A stretch of 64,000 nt of DNA from an uncultured Clostridia bacterium. Lineage in GTDB: Bacteria; Bacillota; Clostridia; Saccharofermentanales; Saccharofermentanaceae. The notes beneath the pieces were generated by a model that was not told the DNA's origin, did not search any database, and was given only the letters and a program-made list of their open reading frames with translations. This document shows, piece after piece, positions 50,175-59,575 of the stretch. Every line of letters begins with the position of its first letter. The first letter of the stretch is position 1. Made by a program: the position numbers and the translations under genes. The DNA lies in the NCBI GenBank assembly GCA_947303255.1, contig CAMYXL010000005.1:1-64000 (forward strand), read 5' to 3'.

Positions 50175-52554
50175 TTTCTTTTTTCTCCTTCTCTTCAGTC
50201 TTACGGCGTACAAGGAGCACAGCGATCATCAGGAAAGTGATGTTCATCAGATTGATACCCCAATAGTATCTGAATTCTGCCCAGCCCGTCGACAGCAAAA
50301 GACTTAATATCTGTCCTAAGATCGGCGACAATACCGTGAGCAGGTTTTTCTTTTTATCCTTGATTATCAGTATGACGATAGTGGTCAGAGCCATCATCGT
50401 AAAGACACCGCAGCGCCACGTCACTGCTTCCATGAACTGGTGTCTTGCCGTACTGAGGTTCATCTCAGTCAATGTGGAAGTTATGGACGTATCTTCACGG
50501 GCCGGATAATAATCATTCCAGTAATAACCTTCGGAAGATCTGCCGTCCATTGTTCCTGTATAACACTCGCAGCTCAGGAGCATGTCATCGCCCTGCCAGA
50601 TATTCCAAAGTTCATCTTCTCTGGCAACGACAGCGCGGACCGTCATCAAAGGATTACGTGCGAATGTATCCATGTAGCTTACGACAAATTGAGGAACAGA
50701 AGCATCGATATAATATGAACCCCTGGACCATGTGGCAACGTAGTTATATCCGTCCATGTTCTGCAATGTCATATCGGCTACTATCTCGGTGGTGTCGTTG
50801 GACAGCTCACCGCCTGCATAATAAACACCCAGGATATCCTGGCCAAGTCCCATGTGAACACCTGTGCTGCTGGATTTCTCGACGCCGTAATAAGCTGCCA
50901 TCGGGAACTGGAACGTAAATATCAGGACAAAGCTCATCAGGATCGACAGAAGGATCCTCGCGTTTTTGATGATGAGCACGATAAGCAAAGCAACGACGAT
51001 GATAACCGGAACGAATCCGTTTTTTCGAAGAAGGAAAGTAACGGTCAAAGCCGCTGCGAGCTCAATATAGATAAGAGCTCTTTTCTTGTAGTACTCATTG
51101 TCGATGACAAGCTTGGCAACGATAACAAACATCCAAAGAAGCGCCAGATCATACGGAACGTCTTTCCAGATAGTGGTAACGAGAATGATATTCGGAACGT
51201 AGACAGCTGCCAAAACTGAGCATCCTATGAGCACGGACTCCCTGACGCCTTTGCGTCTCAGGAAGAGGAACAGTTCCACCAGTATGAAGACATACATGAA
51301 CTGCTGGGAGAAGACCATCATATACGGGGAATCCCATATCGATGTCAGTATCATCGTAACCCAGCAATAGAAGAACGGATGCCAGTCGAACATGCCGTAG
51401 ATATTCTTTCCGTTGGTGATCATGGTATCTACGGTATCGACACTGGAGATACCCGGATTATAGACATACAGATATAACTCCAGCGGTACGAGGAGTATTA
51501 CTGTGACTATCGCGATAAACAGGATCGTGTTCATTTTCTTCTTCCCGGAGAACACCTTCTGTCCGAGAAGCTCGAAGTACCAGATGAAGCTGTTGACTAC
51601 CGGAACGAACCATATGACTGCACAAAGGAAAGCTATGATCTCCATAAGTGAAGGCATCTTATTGAACGGATATACGAGGATCCTCTGGCCTACCATCGCG
51701 AATGCCCCGTAGAAATAAAGACCGACCAGCAAAGCCTTCTTCCAGGACTTGTCTGCGAGCTTTCTTATGTATTCGCTCTTCTTCGGGTACGAGATTACTG
51801 CGATTCCCGAGATAACTATGAGGGAGATCTTCGTCAGCTGTTGGAACGGCATGCCGCTGAATGAGATGACCGCGATGAGAGAAACGAGCTCCAGGACTAT
51901 GATAACGATCTGACACGTATCCTTGGAATCCCTGATCTCATCAATGATAGTCTTCTTGCCCTTCATAAGTTCCGACAAGATGACCAGCAATATAGCGGAG
52001 AACACGAATACGATCCAGCCCGCTGCCTTGATAAGTCTTACCGCCGGCGATGCAGGTTCATAGCTTATAAAGTTGACTGCGAGAGTTGATCCTCCGTTGG
52101 TTGCAAGAGCCGTAGGAATATTCTCTGACTCTTCAGTCATGGACAGAACTATCTTATATTTCTCTCCCTTATCGATCTTTATGTTGACCCATATAGGTCT
52201 CCATTCACCATCGGTAAAATTGGACAGATTGATCTCGGTCTCGTAGACCGGTTTTTGACTGTTGAATATCTGGATAAAAAGATAATCCTCGTTGCCTTCC
52301 GGAATATCGGACAGCATCAGTTCAACGGAATCAAGAACTCCGCTGTCGGAAGTAAATTCAGCCGAAAGGCCGTTACAACCTACATACGAGAGGTCCTCTT
52401 CAATAACGGTCGAAGTCCTGATCTCTTTGTTGCTCTGCTCGCCCTTTACGGCAATATACCCGAACCTTATAACGGCGATCAGGATTATCAATGCGATAAG
52501 AGCCTTCTTCCAGGTTTCCGTCTTCCTGATAACATCGAGGAGATCCTTGATCAT
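50167..52554 (-). CDS. Polytopic GT-C-like membrane protein
   Basis: The 795-aa protein has one N-terminal helix, an extracellular beta domain (about 40-175), and about 12 further helices with a large extracellular region near 570-720. The first loop after a helix contains SSVDTVDTMI and DWHPFFYCWV, reminiscent of GT-C enzymes using polyprenyl-phosphate sugars (DUF6020-like). It overlaps the epimerase gene by 4 bp and the isomerase gene by 8 bp. With the GtrB-like GT2 upstream it may transfer lipid-linked sugars outside the cell (inference). Confidence 0.8.
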   Translation of the reverse strand: MIKDLLDVIRKTETWKKALIALIILIAVIRFGYIAVKGEQSNKEIRTSTVIEEDLSYVGCNGLSAEFTSDSGVLDSVELMLSDIPEGNEDYLFIQIFNSQKPVYETEINLSNFTDGEWRPIWVNIKIDKGEKYKIVLSMTEESENIPTALATNGGSTLAVNFISYEPASPAVRLIKAAGWIVFVFSAILLVILSELMKGKKTIIDEIRDSKDTCQIVIIVLELVSLIAVISFSGMPFQQLTKISLIVISGIAVISYPKKSEYIRKLADKSWKKALLVGLYFYGAFAMVGQRILVYPFNKMPSLMEIIAFLCAVIWFVPVVNSFIWYFELLGQKVFSGKKKMNTILFIAIVTVILLVPLELYLYVYNPGISSVDTVDTMITNGKNIYGMFDWHPFFYCWVTMILTSIWDSPYMMVFSQQFMYVFILVELFLFLRRKGVRESVLIGCSVLAAVYVPNIILVTTIWKDVPYDLALLWMFVIVAKLVIDNEYYKKRALIYIELAAALTVTFLLRKNGFVPVIIVVALLIVLIIKNARILLSILMSFVLIFTFQFPMAAYYGVEKSSSTGVHMGLGQDILGVYYAGGELSNDTTEIVADMTLQNMDGYNYVATWSRGSYYIDASVPQFVVSYMDTFARNPLMTVRAVVAREDELWNIWQGDDMLLSCECYTGTMDGRSSEGYYWNDYYPAREDTSITSTLTEMNLSTARHQFMEAVTWRCGVFTMMALTTIVILIIKDKKKNLLTVLSPILGQILSLLLSTGWAEFRYYWGINLMNITFLMIAVLLVRRKTEEKEKKENA

Positions 52555-53471
52555 CTCATGGCCTCCACGAAGGCTTTGATCGATCTAAGTATCTCTTCCT
52601 TGCCACAGAGATATCCGTCTTTTCCTCCGAACAGTTCTGCATACTTTGTCCTGAAGTCATAGTTGACCGGATCTCCGTTAAGCTCATTAACAAATTCATT
52701 TCCCGTTATGTAACGGTATACTTCACCTGCACTTACAGGCTCCGTTGCAGGATGCCACATCGTGAGATCATTCTTAAGTGCGATATCGATATCATCGTTC
52801 AATCTGCTGAGGTCATAGAACTGGTATCTGCTCCTGCTGTCCGTAAAGTTCAGCGCGGAGAACCCGAGTCTCTCGAATACGCCTCTTAGCATCTTCTTAT
52901 CTTCGTCAGGCACAGCTGCCTTATAAAATCCGTTGTCCTGGAGCTGATAGTAATCCTTAAGGACCGGCTCTCTTTCAGAAAGCTCCGCGAACTTGTCCGC
53001 CTTTAACATGAACGGAATATAGTTGATCATGTCGTAGATGAAATTCTTCTTTATGTTCTTTCCGAAAAGTCCCGGGAGCCTTACGATCAGTGCATCAGGA
53101 TAATTCTCCCTTGTCCACCTCTCGAAAATGCATCTGTTTATGCCGTACGGCTGAAGTCCTTCCGTATCGAGTTCACTGTCCTCGTCTTTTCCGTTCGGAT
53201 CCTTGAAAACATCCACCGACGAGATCAGCACCAGTCTTTTAGGATCGATCTTACTGATGTTTTCCTCAGCGTTTTCGATCATCTTGAGATCGCGCTCGGG
53301 GTCATTGTTTGCGAGATATTTCTCGGCACGAAGACCGGAATAGATCAGAAGGTCAGGCTTCGTTCCGAAGGCCTCCTCTATATTTTTCGAATTGTAAGCA
53401 CCGTCATATCCGCCAGCGGCGTAGATGTTGCTTCCTACAAATCCAGTATACCCAACCAGTGCTTTTTTCAT
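52551..53471 (-). CDS. NAD(P)-dependent sugar epimerase/dehydratase-like SDR
   Basis: The 306-aa extended short-chain dehydrogenase has a nucleotide-binding GYTGFVGSNI at the N-terminus, an SSVDVF strand and YGINRCIFERW in place of the usual YxxxK catalytic motif. The Lys of YxxxK is Arg here (YGINR), so catalysis may be altered. It overlaps the GT-C-like gene by 4 bp. A role in nucleotide-sugar conversion for the same glycan is inferred. Confidence 0.82.
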   Translation of the reverse strand: MKKALVGYTGFVGSNIYAAGGYDGAYNSKNIEEAFGTKPDLLIYSGLRAEKYLANNDPERDLKMIENAEENISKIDPKRLVLISSVDVFKDPNGKDEDSELDTEGLQPYGINRCIFERWTRENYPDALIVRLPGLFGKNIKKNFIYDMINYIPFMLKADKFAELSEREPVLKDYYQLQDNGFYKAAVPDEDKKMLRGVFERLGFSALNFTDSRSRYQFYDLSRLNDDIDIALKNDLTMWHPATEPVSAGEVYRYITGNEFVNELNGDPVNYDFRTKYAELFGGKDGYLCGKEEILRSIKAFVEAMR

Positions 53472-53481
53472 TTTTTCCGCC

Positions 53482-54420
53482 TTACTTGGAGTATTTTTCT
53501 ATACTCTCAACGTTGTAGTGTTTGCGCTTGAAGACCATATCGACGATGATCTGAAGATACTTGACGATGATGGTAAGTATTCCGAACAATCCCAGGAATG
53601 CGACTGACAGGAACAACAGCGTCGTTGTCCAACCTTCGATAGGGTTTCCTACGAAGAATACGACCATCGTGTAGATGACCATGAAAAGTGACAGGATTAT
53701 CATGAGTGTCGTCATGCCCAGAGAGAACCTGAATCCCACTTCGGTAAAGAGGATGAGCGAATCGATGGCAAGTCCGGCTCTGAAACCTCTCTCTTTCTTA
53801 TCTACCTTAAGCTTTGCCACAGGCTTAACATCGTACTTGATGTTGTCGGTCTTAAGTCCGCTTCCCACATAAGCTGCCTTACGGTAAGGGATGGTCTTGT
53901 TCATGGAATTGATCCTGTTGATGACGCGTCTGCTCAAGATCCTGAAGCTCTCAGTGGTGAGCTTATAGGACACATCAGAGAATCTGTCGAAGACATGGTA
54001 GAACATCCTTGACGTGAACTTCTCTTTTCTGTTCGGCGACGCGCTCACGATATCGTAACCTGTAAGCGAGTGCTCATAGATCTTCATGATCATGCTCTCG
54101 TCAAAATCAGCATATGTATTATCAAACTCGAAAACGAAATCTCCGATGGCTATATCCATACCCGCATCCATCGCGAGCTCAAGGCCGTGGAAACTGCTCA
54201 TGTTTACGACCGAGATACATGTGGTTGTCGTATTCTCGCTGATCTTCTTTATGATCGAGATACTGCCGTCGGTCGATCCGTCATTTACGCAGATTATCTC
54301 GGAATGCTCGAAGTTGGTCTCAAGGACTCTTACTATCATTCCCAGAAAATCCGGAAGCCTTGCTTCAGCGTTATGCACATACACGATGGCAGACACAAAA
54401 TTCTTCTCTTTATTACTCAT
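53482..54420 (-). CDS. GtrB-like GT2 glycosyltransferase with two membrane helices
   Basis: The 312-aa protein has a GT-A domain (SAIVYVHNAEARL, VNDGSTDGS, FEFDNTYADF in place of DADLQDP) and two C-terminal helices (about 232-258 and 268-292). This is the layout of enzymes that load a sugar onto undecaprenyl phosphate. It overlaps the FAD enzyme gene by 8 bp. Probable partner of the GT-C-like protein in a three-component glycosylation pathway; a flippase is not seen here. Confidence 0.87.
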   Translation of the reverse strand: MSNKEKNFVSAIVYVHNAEARLPDFLGMIVRVLETNFEHSEIICVNDGSTDGSISIIKKISENTTTTCISVVNMSSFHGLELAMDAGMDIAIGDFVFEFDNTYADFDESMIMKIYEHSLTGYDIVSASPNRKEKFTSRMFYHVFDRFSDVSYKLTTESFRILSRRVINRINSMNKTIPYRKAAYVGSGLKTDNIKYDVKPVAKLKVDKKERGFRAGLAIDSLILFTEVGFRFSLGMTTLMIILSLFMVIYTMVVFFVGNPIEGWTTTLLFLSVAFLGLFGILTIIVKYLQIIVDMVFKRKHYNVESIEKYSK

Positions 54421-55546
54421 CGTCCAACACCTCGTTCAGATCATAGACTGTATTGATCTTTCCCGACAAAACTCCGACAAACGTAGGGTTCTTGGAATAG
54501 ACTCTGATGACCGTAGGTCTGGAGTCATCGATCTCGGAACTCATAAGTATCGGCTTCATCGAGAAAAGGGAATGATCGTAATTGAATTCATACTCGTCGA
54601 GCATGTATTTTCGAGCAAGATTAGCCATATAAGGCCATGCCGTATCAGGCTTGGCAGGGCAGTCGTTGCAGTTACCGAGCCTTTTCGGAGAGCAGTGACC
54701 GTTGCTCTTCTCAGGGCAGGTAAAACCTCCGATCTCATCAAAACTCGTCGTATGAGGAGTAAACGTAACCGACGTAAGCGAGTGATATCCCGTCTTACCG
54801 AAAGGCATGATGGAGAAGAACGGACCGTCCATGACCGTAAATCCGATATCCTTCAGCTTGTCGTTGACGTTACACAAAATGATCTCGCACAGCTCGTACT
54901 TGATCTTAAACCTGTCGAAGCCCGCGATGTCTAAGATCTGGTTGGCACCTGCGTAAGTCGCATTCAGCACATACCCGGTCTCATAACTCTCGCCTGCTTC
55001 CGTGGTGATCCTGTAGACCTCACCGTCGCGGTCGATCTTGTCGATCTTGGAACCGAACTTGATCTCGAAGTTGTTCTCATACTTCTTAAGCTGCTCGAAA
55101 AGGTAATCCTTAAGTATCATGGCGTCATATGTGCACTCCCTGGTCCTGAAGACACCGTCGCACATGCCGCTCTTAAAATAGTTATCTGCACAAAGCTCTT
55201 CGCACGGAATATCCGCAGCCCTGCAGAAGTTCTTGAACTGTGTTCCGTCAGACCATGAATATCTGGCAGACGTAGCGTAGAGCTGATCGAATTCGTTGTT
55301 TATGCAAAAAGCGTAATCCTTGTTGAATTTCTCATAGTAACTCGCCGTCTTAAGTGCGGTCGAGATGGATCTCGGGTAATGATAACCCTGGTGGACTCTG
55401 GCCTGATTGATGAAAGTAGCTCTCTTAAATGCCGCATCATCGCACTCCAGGACCAGCACATGCTGTCCCTTGCTGCAACAATAAAGTGCGGAATAAAGGC
55501 CGTATAGACCTGCACCGATTATGATCTTATCGTACTTTGTTAACAT
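54413..55546 (-). CDS. FAD-dependent oxidoreductase (DAO fold)
   Basis: The 377-aa protein begins with the dinucleotide-binding motif IIIGAGLYGLYSALY and a second FAD contact (LECDD). It also contains a cysteine-rich stretch FTCPEKSNGHCSPKRLGNCNDCPAK that could bind metal. The start ATG at 55546 lies close behind a G-rich site. It is the first gene of the surface-glycan operon. Its substrate is unknown; oxidation of a sugar or amino-sugar precursor is a guess. Confidence 0.82.
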   Translation of the reverse strand: MLTKYDKIIIGAGLYGLYSALYCCSKGQHVLVLECDDAAFKRATFINQARVHQGYHYPRSISTALKTASYYEKFNKDYAFCINNEFDQLYATSARYSWSDGTQFKNFCRAADIPCEELCADNYFKSGMCDGVFRTRECTYDAMILKDYLFEQLKKYENNFEIKFGSKIDKIDRDGEVYRITTEAGESYETGYVLNATYAGANQILDIAGFDRFKIKYELCEIILCNVNDKLKDIGFTVMDGPFFSIMPFGKTGYHSLTSVTFTPHTTSFDEIGGFTCPEKSNGHCSPKRLGNCNDCPAKPDTAWPYMANLARKYMLDEYEFNYDHSLFSMKPILMSSEIDDSRPTVIRVYSKNPTFVGVLSGKINTVYDLNEVLDDE

Positions 55547-55649
55547 TGACTCCCCCGCAGGGAACAAGTTAAACCCTGCCTGTCAATTATAACCGATTTG
55601 ACCGTCGTTTTAAATAATTAAATAATTATGCGCGTGAATATAAATATTT

Positions 55650-56708
55650 TTACTTCACAAAGTCGACATGGTCGCCCCTGCTTTGAACGATCCTGTAACC
55701 TGTCCTCTGAACACGGCCTGCAAGGCACTTGATGCACTCAGCAGCCTCGTCTCCCGTACAGATCTTATTGTCGTACAAAAGGTACTTTTTACGGACACCT
55801 GAAGGAGACAGATTAGGCATAAGGACATTGGCACCTGCCAATATTCCCTTCTCTCTTCCCATAGGATCAACTGTTCCGAGAGCCGTCGTAGCAGGAAGAA
55901 GGACGGTCGGAAGCATAAGTCTTATAACGGAAAGGATCCTTACTGTCATCTCAGTCGTTCCCTGCTTCTCATCCTTAAACGGAGTGTCATGGTGAGGGAT
56001 AAACGGACCCGTTCCGAGCATCTCCGGCTTAAACTCCTGAATGAATCTTAAGTCCTTAATAAGATCATCCGTCGTCTGATACGGCGAACCGATCATCATG
56101 CCGCAGCCGACCTGATAGCCGATATCTCTAAGGTCTTTCAGGCATCTCATCCTGTTATCGAAGCTCATATTCTCAGGGTGGAGCTTCTCATAGTGTTCCT
56201 TGGAAGCCGTCTCATGACGGAGCAGATATCTGTCAGCGCCTGCATCATGGAGCATCTGATAGCTCTCCTTGCTCCTCTCGCCGATGGACAGGGTAACTGC
56301 ACAGTCAGGGTGTCTTTCCTTGATACCCTTCACGATACGCACGAGAACCTCATCCGTATAAAACGGATCTTCACCGCCCTGAAGGACCAGCGTCCTGAAT
56401 CCCAGATCGTAACCTTCATCAGCGCATTCCAATATCTCGTCTTCGGTCAGGCGGTATCTCTCGGCATTGGTGTTACCCGCTCTGATGCCGCAGTAAAGAC
56501 AATTATTCTTGCAGTAATTGGTAAATTCAACGAGACCTCTAAGGTAAACATCCTTGCCGTAATGCTTCTCTCTTACCGCTCTCGCTCTCTCGTTAAGGTA
56601 TGAATTGAACTCAGGATCTTCGTAGGTCAAAACAGCCTTAAACTCACTGTCTTCAAGGTTTCCTGTCTGTTCCAGTTTATCAACGAGTGCTTTCATCTCT
56701 TCTGTCAT
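55650..56708 (-). CDS. hydE: [FeFe]-hydrogenase maturase HydE (radical SAM)
   Basis: The 352-aa protein has a radical SAM motif CKNNCLYC, LVLQGGEDPF, and the HydE-type body including YRLTEDEILEC and LPTVLLPATTALGTVDP. The length is usual for HydE. It makes part of the dithiomethylamine-bridged 2Fe subcluster together with HydG and HydF. It is close to biotin-synthase-like MaiA/PylB relatives, but the pattern favours HydE, and hydF lies 14 kb away. It appears to be transcribed alone. Confidence 0.9.
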   Translation of the reverse strand: MTEEMKALVDKLEQTGNLEDSEFKAVLTYEDPEFNSYLNERARAVREKHYGKDVYLRGLVEFTNYCKNNCLYCGIRAGNTNAERYRLTEDEILECADEGYDLGFRTLVLQGGEDPFYTDEVLVRIVKGIKERHPDCAVTLSIGERSKESYQMLHDAGADRYLLRHETASKEHYEKLHPENMSFDNRMRCLKDLRDIGYQVGCGMMIGSPYQTTDDLIKDLRFIQEFKPEMLGTGPFIPHHDTPFKDEKQGTTEMTVRILSVIRLMLPTVLLPATTALGTVDPMGREKGILAGANVLMPNLSPSGVRKKYLLYDNKICTGDEAAECIKCLAGRVQRTGYRIVQSRGDHVDFVK

Positions 56709-56785
56709 ATCTTCATGCCTTTTCTCTTTTTCTCGCTAGAATATATTACATCACAGGCGAAAGCACAATAGATATTTTTCCGTAA

Positions 56786-58459
56786 TCAATCTTCTCCCAA
56801 CGGATCGGTAGTATAGTAACGGAACAACAACTGAGGTTCCTCAACATCAGTAAAGTCGTACACGTATGTTACTTCCGGATAGTAGGAGTAGAAATAAACA
56901 TTTCCGTCAGCGATACATATGTAATAGTTGTCAACATATCCCTCGGTATCGATCTTTATGATCTCGTCTGCTGCCACATCATAGATCTGGACAACTCCTA
57001 CATCAGAATAGACCATGTATTCTTTTCCGCTTACAAGATCTGTTCTTGTATCCCAATACTCGTATGACGGAAATACTCTTCCGTTAGATACCACTGTTCC
57101 GTCTGCCGTACTCGCTGCTATGAATTCATCGCCGATAACAACAGTATATGCATTCGGAACATTCTCCATTAAGACATCCCCCGTGAACGGATCAATGATG
57201 TTCCCGTTATCAAGAACATATACCAGACCCAATCCGCCTCGGCCTCCATCTTCCCAATAATTCGGATAGATCTGCTGAGTAGATTCATAAACTCCGATCT
57301 CATTGAAATCCGCATCGAATAATGTCCACTTGTTCGAATCTGTATTGATGATCATGTATTCATCAAATGTTACAAAATTCAGGTAGTCGGTTTTTGGAAA
57401 TTTCTGTATTTCATTTCCCTCGGAATCCAATCCGAAATAGTATCCGTCCTTATAGAAGATAGGAAGACGTGATCCGTATGCGATATCCATGTAGCTGTCA
57501 CTGATCTGATTTCCTTCTTTGTCCGTCAGGTAACGATCTCCGTATTCGCCGCCGATACCCAGATCCGGATTAAAATAGTCTGCCGAAGATCTGAGTTTTC
57601 CGGTATCAAGATCTATCTCGTAAGTATATCCCCATAACTCAGCCACGACATGGGATTTATCCAAGACCCTTATGATGTAGAAATCTTCCAGACCAACATC
57701 ATATCCGCCCTCTTGGGCATATTCGACATAATCCATAAGATTCTGATCATTGGCGCTTTCGAAATCAGGTTCTACGGTCTTCTCAAAATAGATACTCAGA
57801 TCTTCATTGAAAACGGTTAACTTGTTTCCGGTGTATGCGTAATAATATTTCTGCTCATACAATTGGCGGAACTCGTCGTACTTAGTTCCTGTGAACATGG
57901 TTCCGTCAGCTTTGATGGCTCCGTACTTCATATCCTCTCCGGATCCCGTAGCAACGATCACCAGTTTACCGTATGCCATGGATGCTTCTGAGAAGATAGG
58001 ATCGCATATGATCCTTCCCTGACTATCCACAAGGCCATAAGACTCGTAAGCATGCTGAGTATAATCTTCATACTCGGCTTCGCTGACTGTAGCATAGGTT
58101 GCCTTGAACGGCATCACCATACCGTAATCATTCGACGGAGTAAATTTGCCTATATAATCCTCAGTCTTTCGCTCGAAAACATTCTCCTTGATCTCCGCCT
58201 TCTGATAATTGTCCCAGTTGACGACAATCGGAGCTTCTGCGTCCGTGTAAAGATTGGATTCTATGGTTACGATCCTCGGTTCCGTATCCTCAGTATCCTC
58301 TGTATCTTCTGTTATCTCAGATTCAGTATCTTCGATCTCTTCTGCTGTCTTTTCTTTTGCACGGACTTTGATCTCGTTCTTTTTCGATGACTGGCAAGAA
58401 GAAAGAATGAGTGATGAAAGAAGTAAAAGCGATGTGAACTTCAGGTATTTTCTCTTCAT
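56786..58459 (-). CDS. WG-repeat-like secreted lipoprotein (paralogue A)
   Basis: The 557-aa protein has a lipoprotein signal (SLILSSCQSS) and an acidic Thr/Glu linker. A beta-propeller-like body follows, with WG-repeat units such as YGLVDSQGRIICDPIFSEAS and YGAIKADGTMFTGTKYDEF. It is strongly related to the gene at 59576, including the start of the mature domain and the FRYYTTDP end. It lies 3 nt after the PstS-like gene, with AGAGGAG inside that gene. Function unknown; probably binds a ligand or partner at the surface. Confidence 0.82.
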   Translation of the reverse strand: MKRKYLKFTSLLLLSSLILSSCQSSKKNEIKVRAKEKTAEEIEDTESEITEDTEDTEDTEPRIVTIESNLYTDAEAPIVVNWDNYQKAEIKENVFERKTEDYIGKFTPSNDYGMVMPFKATYATVSEAEYEDYTQHAYESYGLVDSQGRIICDPIFSEASMAYGKLVIVATGSGEDMKYGAIKADGTMFTGTKYDEFRQLYEQKYYYAYTGNKLTVFNEDLSIYFEKTVEPDFESANDQNLMDYVEYAQEGGYDVGLEDFYIIRVLDKSHVVAELWGYTYEIDLDTGKLRSSADYFNPDLGIGGEYGDRYLTDKEGNQISDSYMDIAYGSRLPIFYKDGYYFGLDSEGNEIQKFPKTDYLNFVTFDEYMIINTDSNKWTLFDADFNEIGVYESTQQIYPNYWEDGGRGGLGLVYVLDNGNIIDPFTGDVLMENVPNAYTVVIGDEFIAASTADGTVVSNGRVFPSYEYWDTRTDLVSGKEYMVYSDVGVVQIYDVAADEIIKIDTEGYVDNYYICIADGNVYFYSYYPEVTYVYDFTDVEEPQLLFRYYTTDPLGED

Positions 58460-58462
58460 AGA

Positions 58463-59488
58463 TTATTCTCCTCTTGCAGGAACGTAACCCTCCATCTCGG
58501 TGAGTTTCTGGCCGTCAGAACTCAAGATCCAATCGAAGAGTTTTCTCTCCGGTGAACCTTCCGCAGCGTTGGCGTCGATAACAACGAAATACGGATTAAT
58601 GAACGGATATTCGCCGCTCATAATGGTCTCGTTATTCGGCTCAACATCATTGACCTTAAGGATCTTAAGACCGGATGCCATACCCATGCTGGTCGCATAG
58701 TAGTAAGGTGTGTATCCGAGTGCCTGTGCAGAGTTATCGAAGCCCTGAACGACCTCGATAAGTTCGCCCATATCAGCAGGCATCATATCGGTATCAACCT
58801 CCATCATTTCCTCGCCCTGCATGACCAGATTATCCATCATGACCTGGGAACCTGAACTGTGGTTTCTCTGAACCGCTATGATAGGCTCGTCGTTACCTCC
58901 GACTTCCTTCCAGTTTGTGATCTTGCCTGTATAGATGTCAACGATCTGCTCATGTGTGAGAGAGTCGACAGGATTATCAACGTTACATACGAATACCAGT
59001 GCTTCAAGAGCAAACGGCTCCATCTCATAATCGAAGTTCTTATCTTCCATTGACTGGAATACTTCTTCACTAGGCTGGGCTACGATAAGAATGTCTGCTT
59101 CTCCGCTCATCAGGTATTCGAAGGACTTGGATGTCTTATGAAATTCCATCGACTCATCAGCTTCTTCTCTGTCCATTCCCAAGAGCAAACTCTTGATAGC
59201 AGACGCCATCGGTTTTGTGGAAGTAGAACCGTCGATCGTCGGGAAGTTATTTATGGTAAATTCAAATGTATTATCTACAATGACAAACGATGTCTCAGGC
59301 GGAGCTTTTGTTGTCTCCGTTGGCTTTTCAGCATCGGTCTCATCCGGCTCGGTTACTTCCTCTTCTTCCGTATCCTCGATCTCGGTATCATCATCTTTTG
59401 CAGGTTTTTTCTCCTTTACGTCACAGCCTGCTGATGCGAGCATGACCAAAGCCAAAGATGCTGCCAAAAATTTCTTTTGAAACTTCAT
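58463..59488 (-). CDS. PstS-like substrate-binding lipoprotein
   Basis: The 341-aa protein has a lipoprotein signal (LASAGCDVKEKK), an acidic linker, and a PBP-like domain. PstS-type motifs are FPTIDGSTSTKPMASAI, the NPVDSLTHEQIVDIYTGKITNWKEVGG region and NHSSGSQ. The TxGSTS-type and SGSQ elements would contact phosphate. There is no PstCAB beside it; it sits between two WG-repeat lipoproteins. GGAGGAAG precedes the ATG. A sensing role rather than transport is inferred. Confidence 0.87.
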   Translation of the reverse strand: MKFQKKFLAASLALVMLASAGCDVKEKKPAKDDDTEIEDTEEEEVTEPDETDAEKPTETTKAPPETSFVIVDNTFEFTINNFPTIDGSTSTKPMASAIKSLLLGMDREEADESMEFHKTSKSFEYLMSGEADILIVAQPSEEVFQSMEDKNFDYEMEPFALEALVFVCNVDNPVDSLTHEQIVDIYTGKITNWKEVGGNDEPIIAVQRNHSSGSQVMMDNLVMQGEEMMEVDTDMMPADMGELIEVVQGFDNSAQALGYTPYYYATSMGMASGLKILKVNDVEPNNETIMSGEYPFINPYFVVIDANAAEGSPERKLFDWILSSDGQKLTEMEGYVPARGE

Positions 59489-59575
59489 ATTACTTCCTCC
59501 GTTTGTTTACTTAAAGACACTTAAGTCTCCCTAATTATATATCGTCCGTTAATGGTTTTGCATTACATTTAAATC

